Shown piece by piece: positions 34,257 through 46,300 of a stretch of 64,000 nt of DNA. Within the stretch, counting starts at the first letter, position 1. Each line of letters opens with the position of its first letter. Source of the DNA: Drosophila pseudoobscura (Eukaryota; Arthropoda; Insecta; Diptera; Drosophilidae); NCBI RefSeq assembly GCF_009870125.1, contig NC_046679.1, positions 9,858,001 through 9,922,000 of the forward strand. The letters run 5' to 3'. A program made the position numbers and the translations under genes. The notes under the pieces are model-generated. The model saw only the letters and a program-made list of their open reading frames with translations, ran no database searches and was not told the DNA's origin.

Positions 34257-36714
34257 TTAGGTATCGAAGCTCATTTCCACGACCATATTGGAGTCGGAAT
34301 TGGAGTTGGCAAACTCCTCCTCCTCGTCGAACTTCAGCTTCATGCCATTGAATTTATCCGAATTGAGGACCCGCCTACTGTTGGCCGTAATGTTCTTGGC
34401 CACGTCGCGCAGAGCGGCGCTGCATATCTCATCGATGGTGGTGGCATCGTCCATCAGATCCTCGATGCAGGACTTCAGAATGGTGGAGGTGACAATGCAG
34501 TCGCGGTTGATGGATAGACTCTTGTGGAAGGACTCAATAGCCGAGTCCAGATCGCCCAAAAGAGCGTGGATGAAGCCAATGGAAGTGTATGTGGTGGCAC
34601 TCTGCGGCTTCAGCAGGAGGGCCTGAAAAAAAAATCACAGATTAGAAATGGAATAAGTCCCGCTTCGAGCACTTACATATTGGAAGTTGTACAGGGCATC
34701 CTCGTACTTGTGGATCTTGCGCAAAGAGTGCCCCAAATTGATGAAAAGCGGCTCCCAGCGGGCGGATATCTCCTCGTTTTTGGCCTTTGCCCGCTGCTTC
34801 ACGATGTCCACGGTGCACTGGAAGATGGTGGCGGCGCCCCCATACTCGTACTCGTATTTGATCAGACCCAGCTCGTGCAGCACATACACATCCAGTGGGG
34901 CAATGTTCATGGCCTGCATGAAGAACTTTTCGGCCAGCTCGAGATTCTTGGTGAGGCCACACTCCACGCCGATGTAAAGGAGCGGAAGGTGGCAGCCGCG
35001 CATCAGTTGGGTGGCCTTGAAGTAGGCGGCCATCGCCTGTTCGTGCTCGTTCTCGTTGGCAAAGGAGTGGCCGTAGGCCAGCCACGCCGGTCCATACAGG
35101 CGATCCAGAGCAGTGGCCTTTGACAAATAGCGACGCGCTGGATCGCTCTTGCCTATCATGTCGTAGTAGCAGCCCACGGCGTACCAAGAGATGGCCTTGT
35201 CCGGATAGCGATCCACCAGTTTGTGGGCCACATAGAACAGGCGATTAAAGTCCCCATTCTCCACCAGGCAGGCAATCTGTATGGTCAGAGCGTTGTTGTG
35301 GAAGGGATCGATCTTCAGAAGGCTAAGTGGATACATTATCGGATTTAGATTTGTGCAAGGGATAATCTCTAGGCACTCACTTATTCAGGATTTTCACGCA
35401 TTGCTTGTAGTCACAGTCGTAGAAGCATTTTTCTGCCTCGGCGGCCATCAGATCTGTGCTGCGCTGCACGCGAGTGAGGCATTCGCCAAGAGGCACCAAT
35501 GTGTCCGCATCATGGTCGCGCGATCGACGGCGACTGGAGGCATCGAAAATGGAACGATGTGTGGCATCAATGAGGGAAGAGGCGCGCGAGAGGCTCGTCT
35601 GAAGGGAGAACGAAGGAGCCTTCAGGTCTTCCAGGACTCTACGAGGGGGAGTATAAATGTTAAGCAGTGCTGTAAAGCGGAGGAGGAGATGCCGGCACTC
35701 ACTTTTGTGCTGGCGACACGAATTGGCTCGGAGTCAAGGGCACCTTCAAGGCGCTAGCCTTCGGCATCTGTATCTCTGAGGAGCAGGTCTGCTGCACGCG
35801 TGCCGTGAACTCCTTTATGAACTTGAGAACATCCGGATTGAGAATGGGCGAGATCTCCTCGCCATTCCGAGCAGAAATCAATTCGTAGTACTTTTTCAGA
35901 CGTGATTCGTACAATTTGAGGATGAATTTGGCATCCGCTTCGCTGGATTGCTGGGCCAGCGGCAAGTGGTGCATCAGTTCGAACTCTGAAGGGAAGAAGG
36001 AACCAAATTCCATATACTGCGCTCAGTGGGATATCTGCTAGTACTCACCCTCCCAGGCCATCAGCATTTCATGCTGCACCAGAGCCTCCAGTGCTTCAAA
36101 GCAGTAGATGGATTTGTGCAGGGCCTGCACATAGTAATCCATGGCTGTGCCGCGGTTATCCAGCGCCTCGTAGACCTTTCCCTTCACCAGGTAGATGGAG
36201 GCAAGCAGCTCGTTACGGCTGTTCTCCTCGCCCCCAAAAACGCTGTTGCTCTCGATGTAGCAGCCGCTGCCGGGATCCACGGGCTGGTTGACCGAGGTGG
36301 TCATTATGTCCACCTCCACCGTCTGGATCATGGCATCAGCCTCGTTGTAGTCCTTGGCTGCGTAGAGGCTCTCCAGCAGAAGGTTGAAGCACGGCAGGGA
36401 GGTCTTCTCCAGCTTGTGGTGGCGAATGGTGTGGGCTGCCCGGTGGAACTCCCCCAGCAGATACATGCACTGCGCCTGGTAGTAGACATCGCGAGGCTCC
36501 TGGCCGCTCAGCACGGACACCTTTTCGGCCCAAAACAAGGCGGTAGCATAGCGACGCTGCAAAGGAAATAGGAAAGAGTACATTTTTCCTGGCCGGCGTC
36601 AGTGCGGCGCCTATTTACCATCTCTATGAACTGCTTGACCAGCCGGCGATAGATGGACAGGTCAATGTGGTCGTTGGTCGTGTCCGCGGTGCTAGTTTCT
36701 CTTTCCCCAGGCAT
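34257..36714 (-). CDS. Cdc16: Cdc16/APC6, TPR subunit of the anaphase-promoting complex
   Basis: Six coding exons on the minus strand: 36619-36714, 36049-36556, 35703-35985, 35381-35638, 34677-35322 and 34257-34622. They join in phase to 718 residues. The start is the ATG of MPGERETSTA; the frame extends only through a non-ATG codon upstream. The protein is a string of tetratricopeptide repeats. WAEKVSVLSGQEPRDVYYQAQCMYLLGEFHRA is an N-terminal repeat; LVDRYPDKAISWYAVGCYY, YGPAWLAYGHSFANENEHEQAMAAYFKA, CHLPLLYIGVECGLTKN and INLGHSLRKIHKYEDALYNFQYALLLKPQ are C-terminal ones. They align closely with human CDC16. A less conserved Ser/Arg-rich linker lies in exon 4. The subunit homodimerises in the APC/C, the E3 ligase that ubiquitinates cyclin B and securin. 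Mad2, encoded about 15 kb away, inhibits the same complex via Cdc20. Confidence 0.96.
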
Positions 36715-36783
36715 TTTGTTCACTCTAAAGTGATTGTTTTTTCCGGCGAAATTAAATTGCTGATTGTTATGCTTTGATTGATC

Positions 36784-36796
36784 TGGCAGCGCTGTT
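36784..36796 (+). promoter_or_regulatory. Cdc16: Core promoter motif 7 match near the Cdc16 start
   Basis: TGGCAGCGCTGTT matches the Drosophila core promoter motif 7 consensus KNNCAKCNCTRNY at every position. A CAGCTGTT E-box-like word (motif 5 type) follows at 36801-36808. These are features of housekeeping, dispersed-initiation promoters, as expected for a cell-cycle gene. It lies about 70 bp upstream of the Cdc16 ATG. Confidence 0.5.
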
Positions 36797-36859
36797 CCAG
36801 CAGCTGTTTTGCAATCGAACCAGACTGTCAGAAAAACATTTCATATACCTATCGCAACA

Positions 36860-37560
36860 ATATAAATATACCCTAGGAAAAAGAGTATTATAGAATTCAG
36901 GAAATGTTTGTCATCCGATTCTCCAAAATCCGTAGAAACTTGTCAGTCTGTTTTTTAAGGCTAAATCAGTGAGATTCAGATTTTTATGATCTTAACAAGA
37001 CCAAGAGTAGCAATCGGGATCAAAATATTTATACAGAAAACAGATCAAATGCATGAATAGGTATTCAATCAAGAAAAAGTCATTATTAATGCTTAAAAAA
37101 ATGTTTGTAAAACCGAATTTTAGTATAAATGAAAGGAAATGTCGTATACGAATTTCCATAAAAGGAAAACTTAAAAAAATCAGATCTTGGAGAAAATTGA
37201 TTCATTTATCGGATAAAACTATGTGTTCAGGGGTGAGAGTGTTATCTTGCAAGTAATATTCAACCGAATATCAAAATCGAGGAATATAATTTCCAATCAT
37301 GGCCGGAGACCGGTTAACCCATTGTAGACCAGTGATTATTAACATACACTGCACGAAAATGATGAAACTTGTTTGGATGTCATGGCCATTTTTGTTGTAA
37401 TTGAAAAGATTTATCTTCACGAAGAATTTACAGTGTAACTTTCCGCGTATTAACACAGGTTGTTCTCCTGTTTAAATAAATTGGGGTTAAGTGAGATAAG
37501 TTGGTTTTTTTCATCGGTATATTCACGGTATATTTTTGACACCATGTCTAGTTCACATAC
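36860..37560. other. Intergenic region upstream of Cdc16
   Basis: AT-rich noncoding sequence. It includes the first copy of a diverged duplicated segment (about 37190-37310) and a pair of GGTATATT words at 37516-37523 and 37527-37534. Confidence 0.4.
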
Positions 37561-37870
37561 CTTGCAGATTTCATACTATGGTATTTTCTTTTCCTGATCA
37601 GTGTCGAATGAAAACAGACAATTGTTGTTGACCTCTTTTGTATAAACCTTATTTTATCGACAATAAAAAACAAGAGTACTTATGGTTGGTCCTACGTGTA
37701 GGAAATTGATACATCAATCGGATTAAATTATGTGATATGAGGTGAGTTTTCTAGCTAGCCGGTAATATTAAACCGAATATCAAAGTCGAGGAATATGAAC
37801 ACAAATAATTCTTCGGTATATTCCTGGTATATTTCGAAAATGAAACGGTATATTTCTAAAGGTCACACTG
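37190..37870 (+). repeat. Two diverged copies of an element carrying GGTATATT words
   Basis: Segments 37190-37310 and 37700-37800 share TCATTTATCGGAT/TCAATCGGAT, then GTGAG, then TAATATTxAACCGAATATCAAA and TCGAGGAATAT. Each is associated with GGTATATT words (37516, 37527; 37815, 37826, 37847). The second copy ends in GGTCACACTG. The pair looks like an old local duplication or two insertions of the same short dispersed element. Confidence 0.55.
37861..37870 (+). promoter_or_regulatory. Core promoter motif 1 (GGTCACACTG) with GGTATATT words
   Basis: GGTCACACTG matches the motif 1 core (YGGTCACACTR except for the first base), bound by M1BP. It is preceded by three GGTATATT words that resemble motif 6. 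Motifs 1 and 6 pair in housekeeping promoters and indicate + strand transcription starting near 37870-37900. The candidate transcript may end its first exon at a donor GTATGT at 38524. It could be a distal orb leader, an unannotated gene, or promoter-like sequence carried by the repeat. Confidence 0.4.
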
Positions 37871-37908
37871 AGTGCAACATTTGAAAAAAGTCTAAATAAC
37901 GGAAAATA

Positions 37909-37951
37909 GATATATATATGTATATATATACATATATATCTATATATATAA
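37909..37951. repeat. AT/TATATG microsatellite
   Basis: TATATATATG, TATATATACA and TATATATC blocks in tandem, palindromic overall. Confidence 0.85.
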
Positions 37952-40080
37952 CGGTGGAGCATGTTGTAATGTTGGAGCTTGTTGGAGCATTTCACATTCA
38001 CTTTGCTCATTGCTCCGTTAGGTTCCTTGCAGTTCGGCTCGGAACACGGCAAAACAGCCGAAAAGAAGAGGCACGAGAAAACAAAGTAAAAGAAGCATTT
38101 TGCCAAAGGCGGCGCCAGATTACTAAAAGTTCTTCCCCTTCTTCCATTGTCAGCAGATTTAATAATCAAAATAATAGTTCAATGCGAATGTGGAATATTG
38201 GATGGGGGAGTCGGTGTGTATTTTGAATCGAGTGTAAAAGGACGGCGAAAATTACTCTACCAGCAACAACAACACAACAGAAGTAGCGTAGTAGCGAAAG
38301 GCGTGCAAAGCAGAAGTAGTAGTAGTAGTGGCAGAGTAACGGCTTCGCGTGTGTGTGAGTGTGTGTGCAATGTGCTTAGCACCACGCATGGAGGAGGACG
38401 ACGACGACAGAAGAGCAGCAGACTCGATGCAAAATTGAAATTAAATTTCCACAAATTTTATGCACGCGACGTGTGTCGGCCCCAATACTCGGAAACAAAC
38501 GGGAAACGGAGTCTTTACGCTGGGTATGTAGCATCATGTGGATTGGTACGCCAAAGGCAAAATCAAATGCATTGAAAGCCGGCACAACAAATTGTTGTAA
38601 ATTTCATAAAAGAACAGTTAAAGTGTGTGTGCTTGTGTGCGTGTGTTAGAAAAAACCGTGTTCTCCATCTCCCTTTTTGCTCTGCGTTTTGGTTGTGTTC
38701 TCCTTTCATTGTGCGTGTTTTTTTTACTGTTGTTTCGTTTGACCACCAAACGCCTTAGAGTGCTCACGTCATCTCTCTCCTCTGCCCATAGCAGCCACCG
38801 CAACAGAACCGCAACAAAAACAACAACTACAAAAAATACTACTGTTGCTATCACTTATTCCTACTACACACTCTACTCTGCCCATTATAAGCCCTACAAT
38901 GTGTACGCACAGAGAGTGCGAGTGTGACAGAGTGGGAAAGAGAGGGAGATAGAGTGAGAGAGAGAGAGGGCAGGGCATGGCATGGCAAGGCAAGGCTAGG
39001 CTCAAACTCCAAGAATGGCGCTCGCCGCTCATTGTGTGCCCGTGGCAGTCGGTGCGGCTTTATGCTCATTTCATGCTGATTTATGGCTCTAATAATAGGT
39101 TCGCTCAACACACAGCTTCCGGTTCCTAGCCAAAAGGATTACACTCGTTCGCACTCGCTTTGGTAGAAGGCGTCGCTGCCTTTTAGGCTCTTTCCGGCCA
39201 CTTGATAGTTGTTCTTATTGGAGCTATAAAAAGGAATTGGAATATAATGACAGAGAAGGAGAGAATTATGAAAGGGTTTACCCCACTTCACCACCCGCTC
39301 TCTACTCCCTCGCGCTTCAAAGCACTTTTAAATTGGTTAATTACAGTTATGTTGTGGCCATGGGCATGGGCATGGGTTACGCCTTGATCGATTAAAGGCA
39401 TTTAACGCTCAAGTGGGTCTCCATTTGGGAAAGGAGAAGGGGGCAGGGAGCGTCCGCGTGTGTTTTTTACTCGAGTGATTTGCATCAGAGAAAACGTTTT
39501 AAGATAAGCGATGGGCGATGGGCGATGAGCGATGGCTGGGTTAACGGTAACTACAAAGGGGAATGTAAGGGATTAGTGTAGTGATGAAAGTAACTCCTGC
39601 CGTACGCCCATGATCAATGAATGATGTACCCCCAGGGATACACCCAGTGATATCATTTACCATTCAACAATAGGAGGAGGAAGCCTAAAAACCCCCATTA
39701 CTTATTCCAGATTATGTAAAATACATTTTCTTTCAGCACTACACTTCGGCAGCAATTGGAAATTTGCATCTATTGACGAGAAGGAATAATGAATCGATGA
39801 CTGTTGGCTGCTGCTGCTTCTGCTGAAACCGGCCACATCTGCCAGCTGTCTCGTGTGTCTTATGTGTGTCCTGCGTATCTTCCGTCTCCAGTGTCTGGCC
39901 CCAGCAGGAGTCAAGTGTGCCCCAAAGTCGAGTCCAACATTGTTGTTTGCCTGAGGCGGTCGAACCCAACCAAATCCAACCCCAAAGGGTCGGAGTCCAA
40001 CCGAAGCTTTGCCTGCGGCTCAGCCTGCGCAGCTCCAACAATTGAGCAATTGAGAGCGCATTAGTGATTGGGAGAGCGGA
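37952..40080 (+). other. Noncoding region upstream of the orb TATA promoter
   Basis: CAA/AGT-rich leader-like sequence at 38240-38420 with a GTA run and a GTGTGT run, a candidate donor at 38524, GA tracts (38938-38966), a GGCATGG run (38973-38990), GGGCATG (39361-39375) and GCGATGG repeats (39509-39537). No convincing ORF. It may include regulatory DNA for orb. Confidence 0.4.
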
Positions 40081-40111
40081 TTGCGCGAGAGTGTGAACAA
40101 ACAGTTCGAGC

Positions 40112-40119
40112 TATAAAAG
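40112..40119 (+). promoter_or_regulatory. orb: TATA box of the distal orb promoter
   Basis: TATAAAAG in the context CTATAAAAGG, a consensus TATA box. A start 25-35 bp downstream (about 40142) would give a leader of about 240 bases with no ATG before 40381. That absence would be unlikely by chance and supports a real leader. Confidence 0.7.
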
Positions 40120-40380
40120 GAAACGCCGTCGGCTGGCTGGTGTTTTTTTGTTGCCCGCTTGCGGCCTGGACTCGCCTGGCTCTCCACAGTGGAAGGAAGT
40201 GGAGCAGCAAGAGGAGGGGAGCACAGAGCCGACACGGAAGTGGTGACATCTGTTTTTGCCGCTTTGTCAGTGCCATCCGGCTGCCAAAAGCCGAGGCCGA
40301 AGCTGCAGTAGCCGACCGAGCCACCCGAACACGAGGCGACACGAACACAAGTGTGGAAATTGGAATTTTTATTCAAAACA

Positions 40381-43300
40381 ATGCCCCTGCTGCAACAGGT
40401 ATGTAAATAATAATAAAACCCATTCGCACTCCTCCTTTACGGCGGTAATTGAAACGCTCACGTACGATTCGTGACTACGGAGTCGGAATTGGAGTCGAAC
40501 CAAAGAGAGAGATAGAGAGAGAGCGAGCGCGACAGACAGAGAAGAGAGTAACTGTGTATCAGCTGTGGTCTGGTCTGGTCTGGTGTTGTGCTCGGCTGTT
40601 CTGTGCTGTGGGGCTTATCTCACCTATACAATTGGGATTTCTACGCGCGTGTGTGTGTTTGTGTGCTGCCTGCTGGATGATCCTAATAAGATTAGTGCCC
40701 AACTTGTACGTACAAAAAGGACTTGTAAGAGTGCACTCTCCTCTCCCGCACCGCTTCTCCAGCCTATCCGCTGGGGAGGGGAGGGGTCGTGGTCGTTGTC
40801 TGTTGCACATTATGAGTAGTTGAATTCGATTAAACTTGTGGCGTTCTGTGCCTCCAACAGCAGACAGGCACTGACTACTCTACTGCAGCGCTTTCGTCCT
40901 TCGTCCTTGGTCCTTGGAGTACACACAGACGCGAGCAGCAGGGACAGCAGGAGCAGTCGATTAATTGTACTCTTTGTTGCGCAAAATAGTTGCGTGATTT
41001 AATTTCCTCCGCCTTTATATGTTTTTTAATTCACTTAAATGAGCACTGATTCGATTAATACACTCGCTCACGAAGCTGTGGAGAGAGGGAAAGAGCATAA
41101 GAAAAAGAACAGCTTGGGCAAGCAGTCTAATGCTTATATGCACTGCTTGAACTGCTTAATGCATCGAGTGTATGATGAAAATTAAACATCTTCGGCGAAA
41201 TATTGAACTCGTACACTTTTTGTCTAAGAAGATTACTTTGCCTTGCGGTGTCGCTACTCATTATTACTTTTGCTATGATTTTTCCCTCTCATATTAAGAA
41301 AATATATACATAAGAAGATTAGAGCATACCCCAGAGACCCTGCTTGACAGATGCTTGCATCCAATTGGGGCGGAACGCGAATTTCGGGATGTATTTAAGT
41401 TACTAAATTACTTTTGGGAGGGAACTTTGGTCGGTATTAAAGCTCACGAAGGAGAATTTCAGAAAGTTAAATGTAAACCAAGGCGTAAATACTGTCTTCG
41501 AACATGCATTAAGTTGTCCCAAATAAGAAAAAGTCTTGATATAATTTTGTATATTATACGATTGAGTAAATTAAGTATTTATGTATATATTGTAGATTTT
41601 TTATTTATTCACTACCTCATCTAAGCCGTACATAATTTGTATCCATGCATCGTCGTATTATACTCGTGATTGGCATGTCTCTCAAAAACTTTTGTTTATC
41701 CATCAGCAAATTAATTATATTCCAGTCGGATATAAATTCAAATCAAAATTGTGTCAGATACGGCGGTTGCCCTTCGCCTCCAGAGGACACACATGTGTAC
41801 ATTTGCCCGTAATCATTACAATAAATGTATGCCCCACACACTTGACTCGATGAACGCACAACATGGTAACCGCAACCCCATGCCACATGCACCACCACGC
41901 ATCCTTCCCAGCCTCGCACAAGCCACCAACGACCCTCGACTAGATTTAAACGATCCTAAAGCGACTGTCAATATGTGTGACAGGTTTTTTAAGACGGCTC
42001 CCAGGCTGCTCCCTGGCTGCTCCCTGCCTGCTCCATCTCCATCTGATGGCTGGGGCACTTCCAACCATTGTTGCATGCGTCGGCGTCTCTGCGTTTGTAT
42101 CCTTGCAATGTCCTCCCTCCGCTCTCCGTCTTTCGTCTCGACTCGTCTCGTCTCCGAGTCTTCCGTCTGTCAGGGCGGATGGGCTAAAAGTTGTCTCATT
42201 GTCGACTGTGACATGCCTGGGCCGGGCCCATCGTCTATTGCTCATCATTCAGGCATTTGACGATGGCAGAACCTTCCACCATTCCACACTTGAGAGGCAT
42301 GGGTGGTGATGGCGATGGCGATGGCGATGGCGCTGGATCCAAGGATCCCAGGCAGAAAGGGGCTGTGGCTGTTCGGCTGGGACTGTTGTGCCATCGCATC
42401 ATCCTGCATCCATGACAATGGCGCTGCGCATTTGTTACAATGTTTACACAAATATTTAAGGATAATCCGACGATTTCAAAGGGGTTATTATGCAATTTTT
42501 CTTCTCATTTTATTGTGTGCCAGATGGCAACAAAAAAGGCAAAAAAAAAGCAATGTAAAAACTCAAAATAGACACAGAACTGAATAACTAAATGCAAAAT
42601 GTCAATTTCGTCGTGTAAGCAGACGTCTATCCCCTTGAGGGGACGGGGGGCTGCGGATGGGCTTTACATCCGTACATATTTATACGCTCCTGGTACTCGG
42701 TAATGTCTAAAATGCGTCTACTTCCTGCCCCGCACCGCCCTGCCCCACCCTGCCTTGCCCCACAACTTAATGCGCTTCTCCCTCTATTTTTTATATAGAG
42801 ATATATATCTGTATTATTTATATTTTTTTGCATTCATTTCCATTCACCCGCTGTTTAAAATGCCTATAAATAATGGCGACTCTCTCTCTCTCTCTCTCTT
42901 TCCTTCTCTTGAGGAATGGGGCATCCTGGTGGCAGAGCGGAAAATTTGTCGGTCATAAGAAATGTTGAGCATTTTTATTTGCCATTTCGATGCGCTGCTA
43001 TATGTGTTGTGTATGTCCTGTATGTCCTGCTCTGCATACGACGACCCCACACAAATGTATCCCGCTGTGACATCGTTTCATATTCCATTTTCTTTTATTG
43101 TGTTCCGCTTGGACCTCCAAGGATTGCACTCAATCAGAACTTTGGGTTAGAGTTCAGTGTTGGGTCATCTTCGGGATGGGTCTGCGGGTTGTTTTGTAGC
43201 CCAGAGGAGGCTACGAGTAGGCAGGAAAGACTTGAAGATCTTTGAGAACATGAATACACGTTGAATGTACTCTTTTGACACTCATTTAAAGGTCAAGGAG

Positions 43301-46300
43301 ATAGCTATCGGGATGTTCTATAGTTCCATTAGCAGCATTCCATTCGCTTTCGCATCGTATAGGTCCTTTCGCTTATGGGAAATCCCCAGTTCCAGTGCTT
43401 CCATTGTGCCATCTCTCTTCCTGAGGAATAGAAACTTGTCTAATTGAAAATGTATGACAAAAGATTGCCAAAAAGGATCTGCAACATGTCAGTACCTCAT
43501 AAATACAAATATCATTCACTAATGTTGGCTTGAACCAAAGCCAAATAATGAAATAAAAAACCATTCAAAGTTCTGCCACTCGAAAAAATGAACCCAAAAT
43601 AAGAAAGGAATCGACTCTTATCCAATTGGGAGGCTAATAGCCATCTGAAATTTGATTTTCAACAGTCAGGAGGCAAATCATTCGCATTATTCAAATCGAA
43701 CACAGAAGAGTGCCCCGAACTGGACTGAAACGGCGGGCCCGGAACAGAAGAATGGAGGAAGGGCGGACGGGCGGACGGCCACTGAAGTGAGATGAGGCTC
43801 CAAAGATGAATGGAGGAAATATCATTGTGTTTCGGTGGGCAGAAGGACTGCTGCAGGACACGAATGCTGGACGGCATTTACAGTTGGTTATGTATCCTTA
43901 AGTATATGCCGCGGGGGTGTCTGCCGACTGCCGACTGCCGCCCGCCTCTACGACTCTTGGTGGCTGGCTGGCTGGCTGACAGCTTAGGATGTGTCCACCA
44001 GCAGCAGCACCACCATCGTTTCTCTCCCTCTCAATTGGAATGTCTCGACATTTCGCGCAAATGCCAAAAGTACAAGGCGTCCTGCAAGCATCCAAGAATC
44101 CAAGGATTCAACAATGCGGTGGCGGCAGCAGCAGCGGCGGCGGCCCACGGGGCCCAGAGGCACATCATTAAAATGTCGATACCAAGCAAATCACACGCCC
44201 GCCGCCCGAAGGATAATACTCGCCTCCCACCAACAATAGCAACAACAACAACAACAACAACACAAATAACTATAAGGAAATATCAGAAATGCGAGACAGG
44301 AGGGATGCGTTTTGTTGCACTGCCTGGGGGCAGGATGGGCTGGTTGCGGGATGAGTGCGTGGGGTGCCGCCGTATTAGGGCGTAGCCCCAGTGCAATATG
44401 AGCCTCTGGCATTTAAAAAAGAGCAGAAAAAACAAGAAAGCAAAATGGAAAAGCGGATAAAAACACAACGGAAAAACAGAAAACAGAAAAACGAGTGCAA
44501 AATTCAATTGAATTTACTTGGCCAGACATCGTATACGTCGGCGTGGCACACTCTACACTCAACTAGCATTTAATGCATTGGCTGTGGCATGCGTGGCAGC
44601 AGGTCTCCAGGCTCCTCCTACTCCTGCTGCTGCTCCTGCTCCTGTGGTTAAGCGAATGATGAGAGAGAGGAAGAGCAGCAGCAGCAGCAGCAGCGGGATG
44701 GCGGTGGTACACGGTGTCGAGGCATCTACATATACAATGCTGTTGCGTTATCATTAAAAGCGCACAAAAATGCGGCAAAAGAAAATAGAGGAGAGAGCAG
44801 GGAGCAGGCAGCATGCAGCAGAGGAAGGGGCAGTGTGGCAGTGGCAGGAACAAGGGGAAACAGAAACAACTACAAAAGACAACCACAAAAGGCCAGCACC
44901 CTGTTGGAGTCGCCTCTTGTGTTCTTTGTTTTTTTTTTTATCCAGCCTCTCTCTTTTTTTTATATGTACAAAGATTGTGTATGAACCCCGCAGTCGGAGT
45001 GCCTGCCCCCCACACAGTGGTTGCTCTTCAGTGCCCCTGAACCAAGGGATCTGGGGTAGATGCATTCCATGTGGTATATGCGACACCCGGGAAAGTCTAG
45101 GATGAAATCAGTGGAAGGTCAAGCCCGAGGATCAGCTGGAAAGAGCCCTCGGCAGAACTGAAGTATTCACTGACCACGACCGATCGGTTCACGACCGAAT
45201 CTCGGGCCCGGAGAATTCAATAACAAATTACACTACTCTCGAATAAGGTTTTTCTGCTATTTTTGTACTGCCTTACAGCATGATAAAGTAAAGATAGGCC
45301 TGTTTCTTCCACTAATAATAGACGCAGACCTTTTATTCATCATTCATATGATTGTTTACAGAAAGTTTCATGGTCTGAATAGAACTGAATAGAAGCGAAA
45401 TGGAAGCACAAAATGTCATTGAAGATATCGAGTAAAAGACCTCAATGTTGGCTCCTCCGAAACAGAGACTTGGTGAAGATTTCTATAGGTTTCCTACTTT
45501 ATTCTTCCAAATATTCCCTTCTCCTCATTTGTGTCCTTGATTCTATCGTTTCAATAGTAGAAAGATCACAAAAATTAGGATCCTCTATAATGTGTACCTT
45601 CGATTTCCTTTCAAAATTGCCTTCCCCCTTAAAGTTTAGCATACTTTTTAGCATAGTTTTCACTACCACAGACCTCATCTCTCTTCTCCATTCATTGGGC
45701 GTTTCTCGCATAAACGTTTCGTGTCCAACATTGACAGTTTTTTAAACTCTTTTCGAGGATCTCATACAGCACAGCCTCTTCCTTCCCACCAGAGCATCGC
45801 ACATTCGAGTCCTTTGACAGCAGTTCCACTTGGTTTTGTTTCTCTTTTCAGAATAGGCCTGAAACACAAAAGTTGTGCCTTTTCGCTGCCTAAAAAATGT
45901 GCATCATACGACGCGTTCCGGGACGCCACCCGTGGGAAGTGGCGGGTAGCGGAGGGGAGGTGCAGAGGGGTGTGGCATGGTGTGTGGCATGAGAGGATCT
46001 GAGAGATCCAAAAGCAGAGATAATACAGTGCGGAAAAAGCGCGTGTTTTATTTCCACTTAGCACTCACTCCCGGCACTCGTTCTCGCTCTCGCACTCGCA
46101 CTCTCGCATATTGAATGCCTGTTGACGGCTGCTTGGCCCCTCTCTCTGCTGCTCCCTGATGCTGCCACACCCCTCTCTCTCTCTCTCAGTGCTTCTGCTG
46201 CTGCTGCTGCCCCTGTAGACTCCTCTCTCTGGCTCTCTGAAGGGAGAAACAATAACAGCGGCAGCAACAAAGCCCCGAGAATCGGAAATGTTGCCGTTGA

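Noticed and set aside
41355-41624. 89-codon frame that might be a retroelement fragment
   Set aside because: No reverse transcriptase, integrase or gag motif, and its start is the only protein-like part.
43810-44385. 191-codon + strand frame in orb intron 1
   Set aside because: Low-complexity Ala/Thr/Arg tracts from GCA and ACA repeats, no start-site or family evidence.
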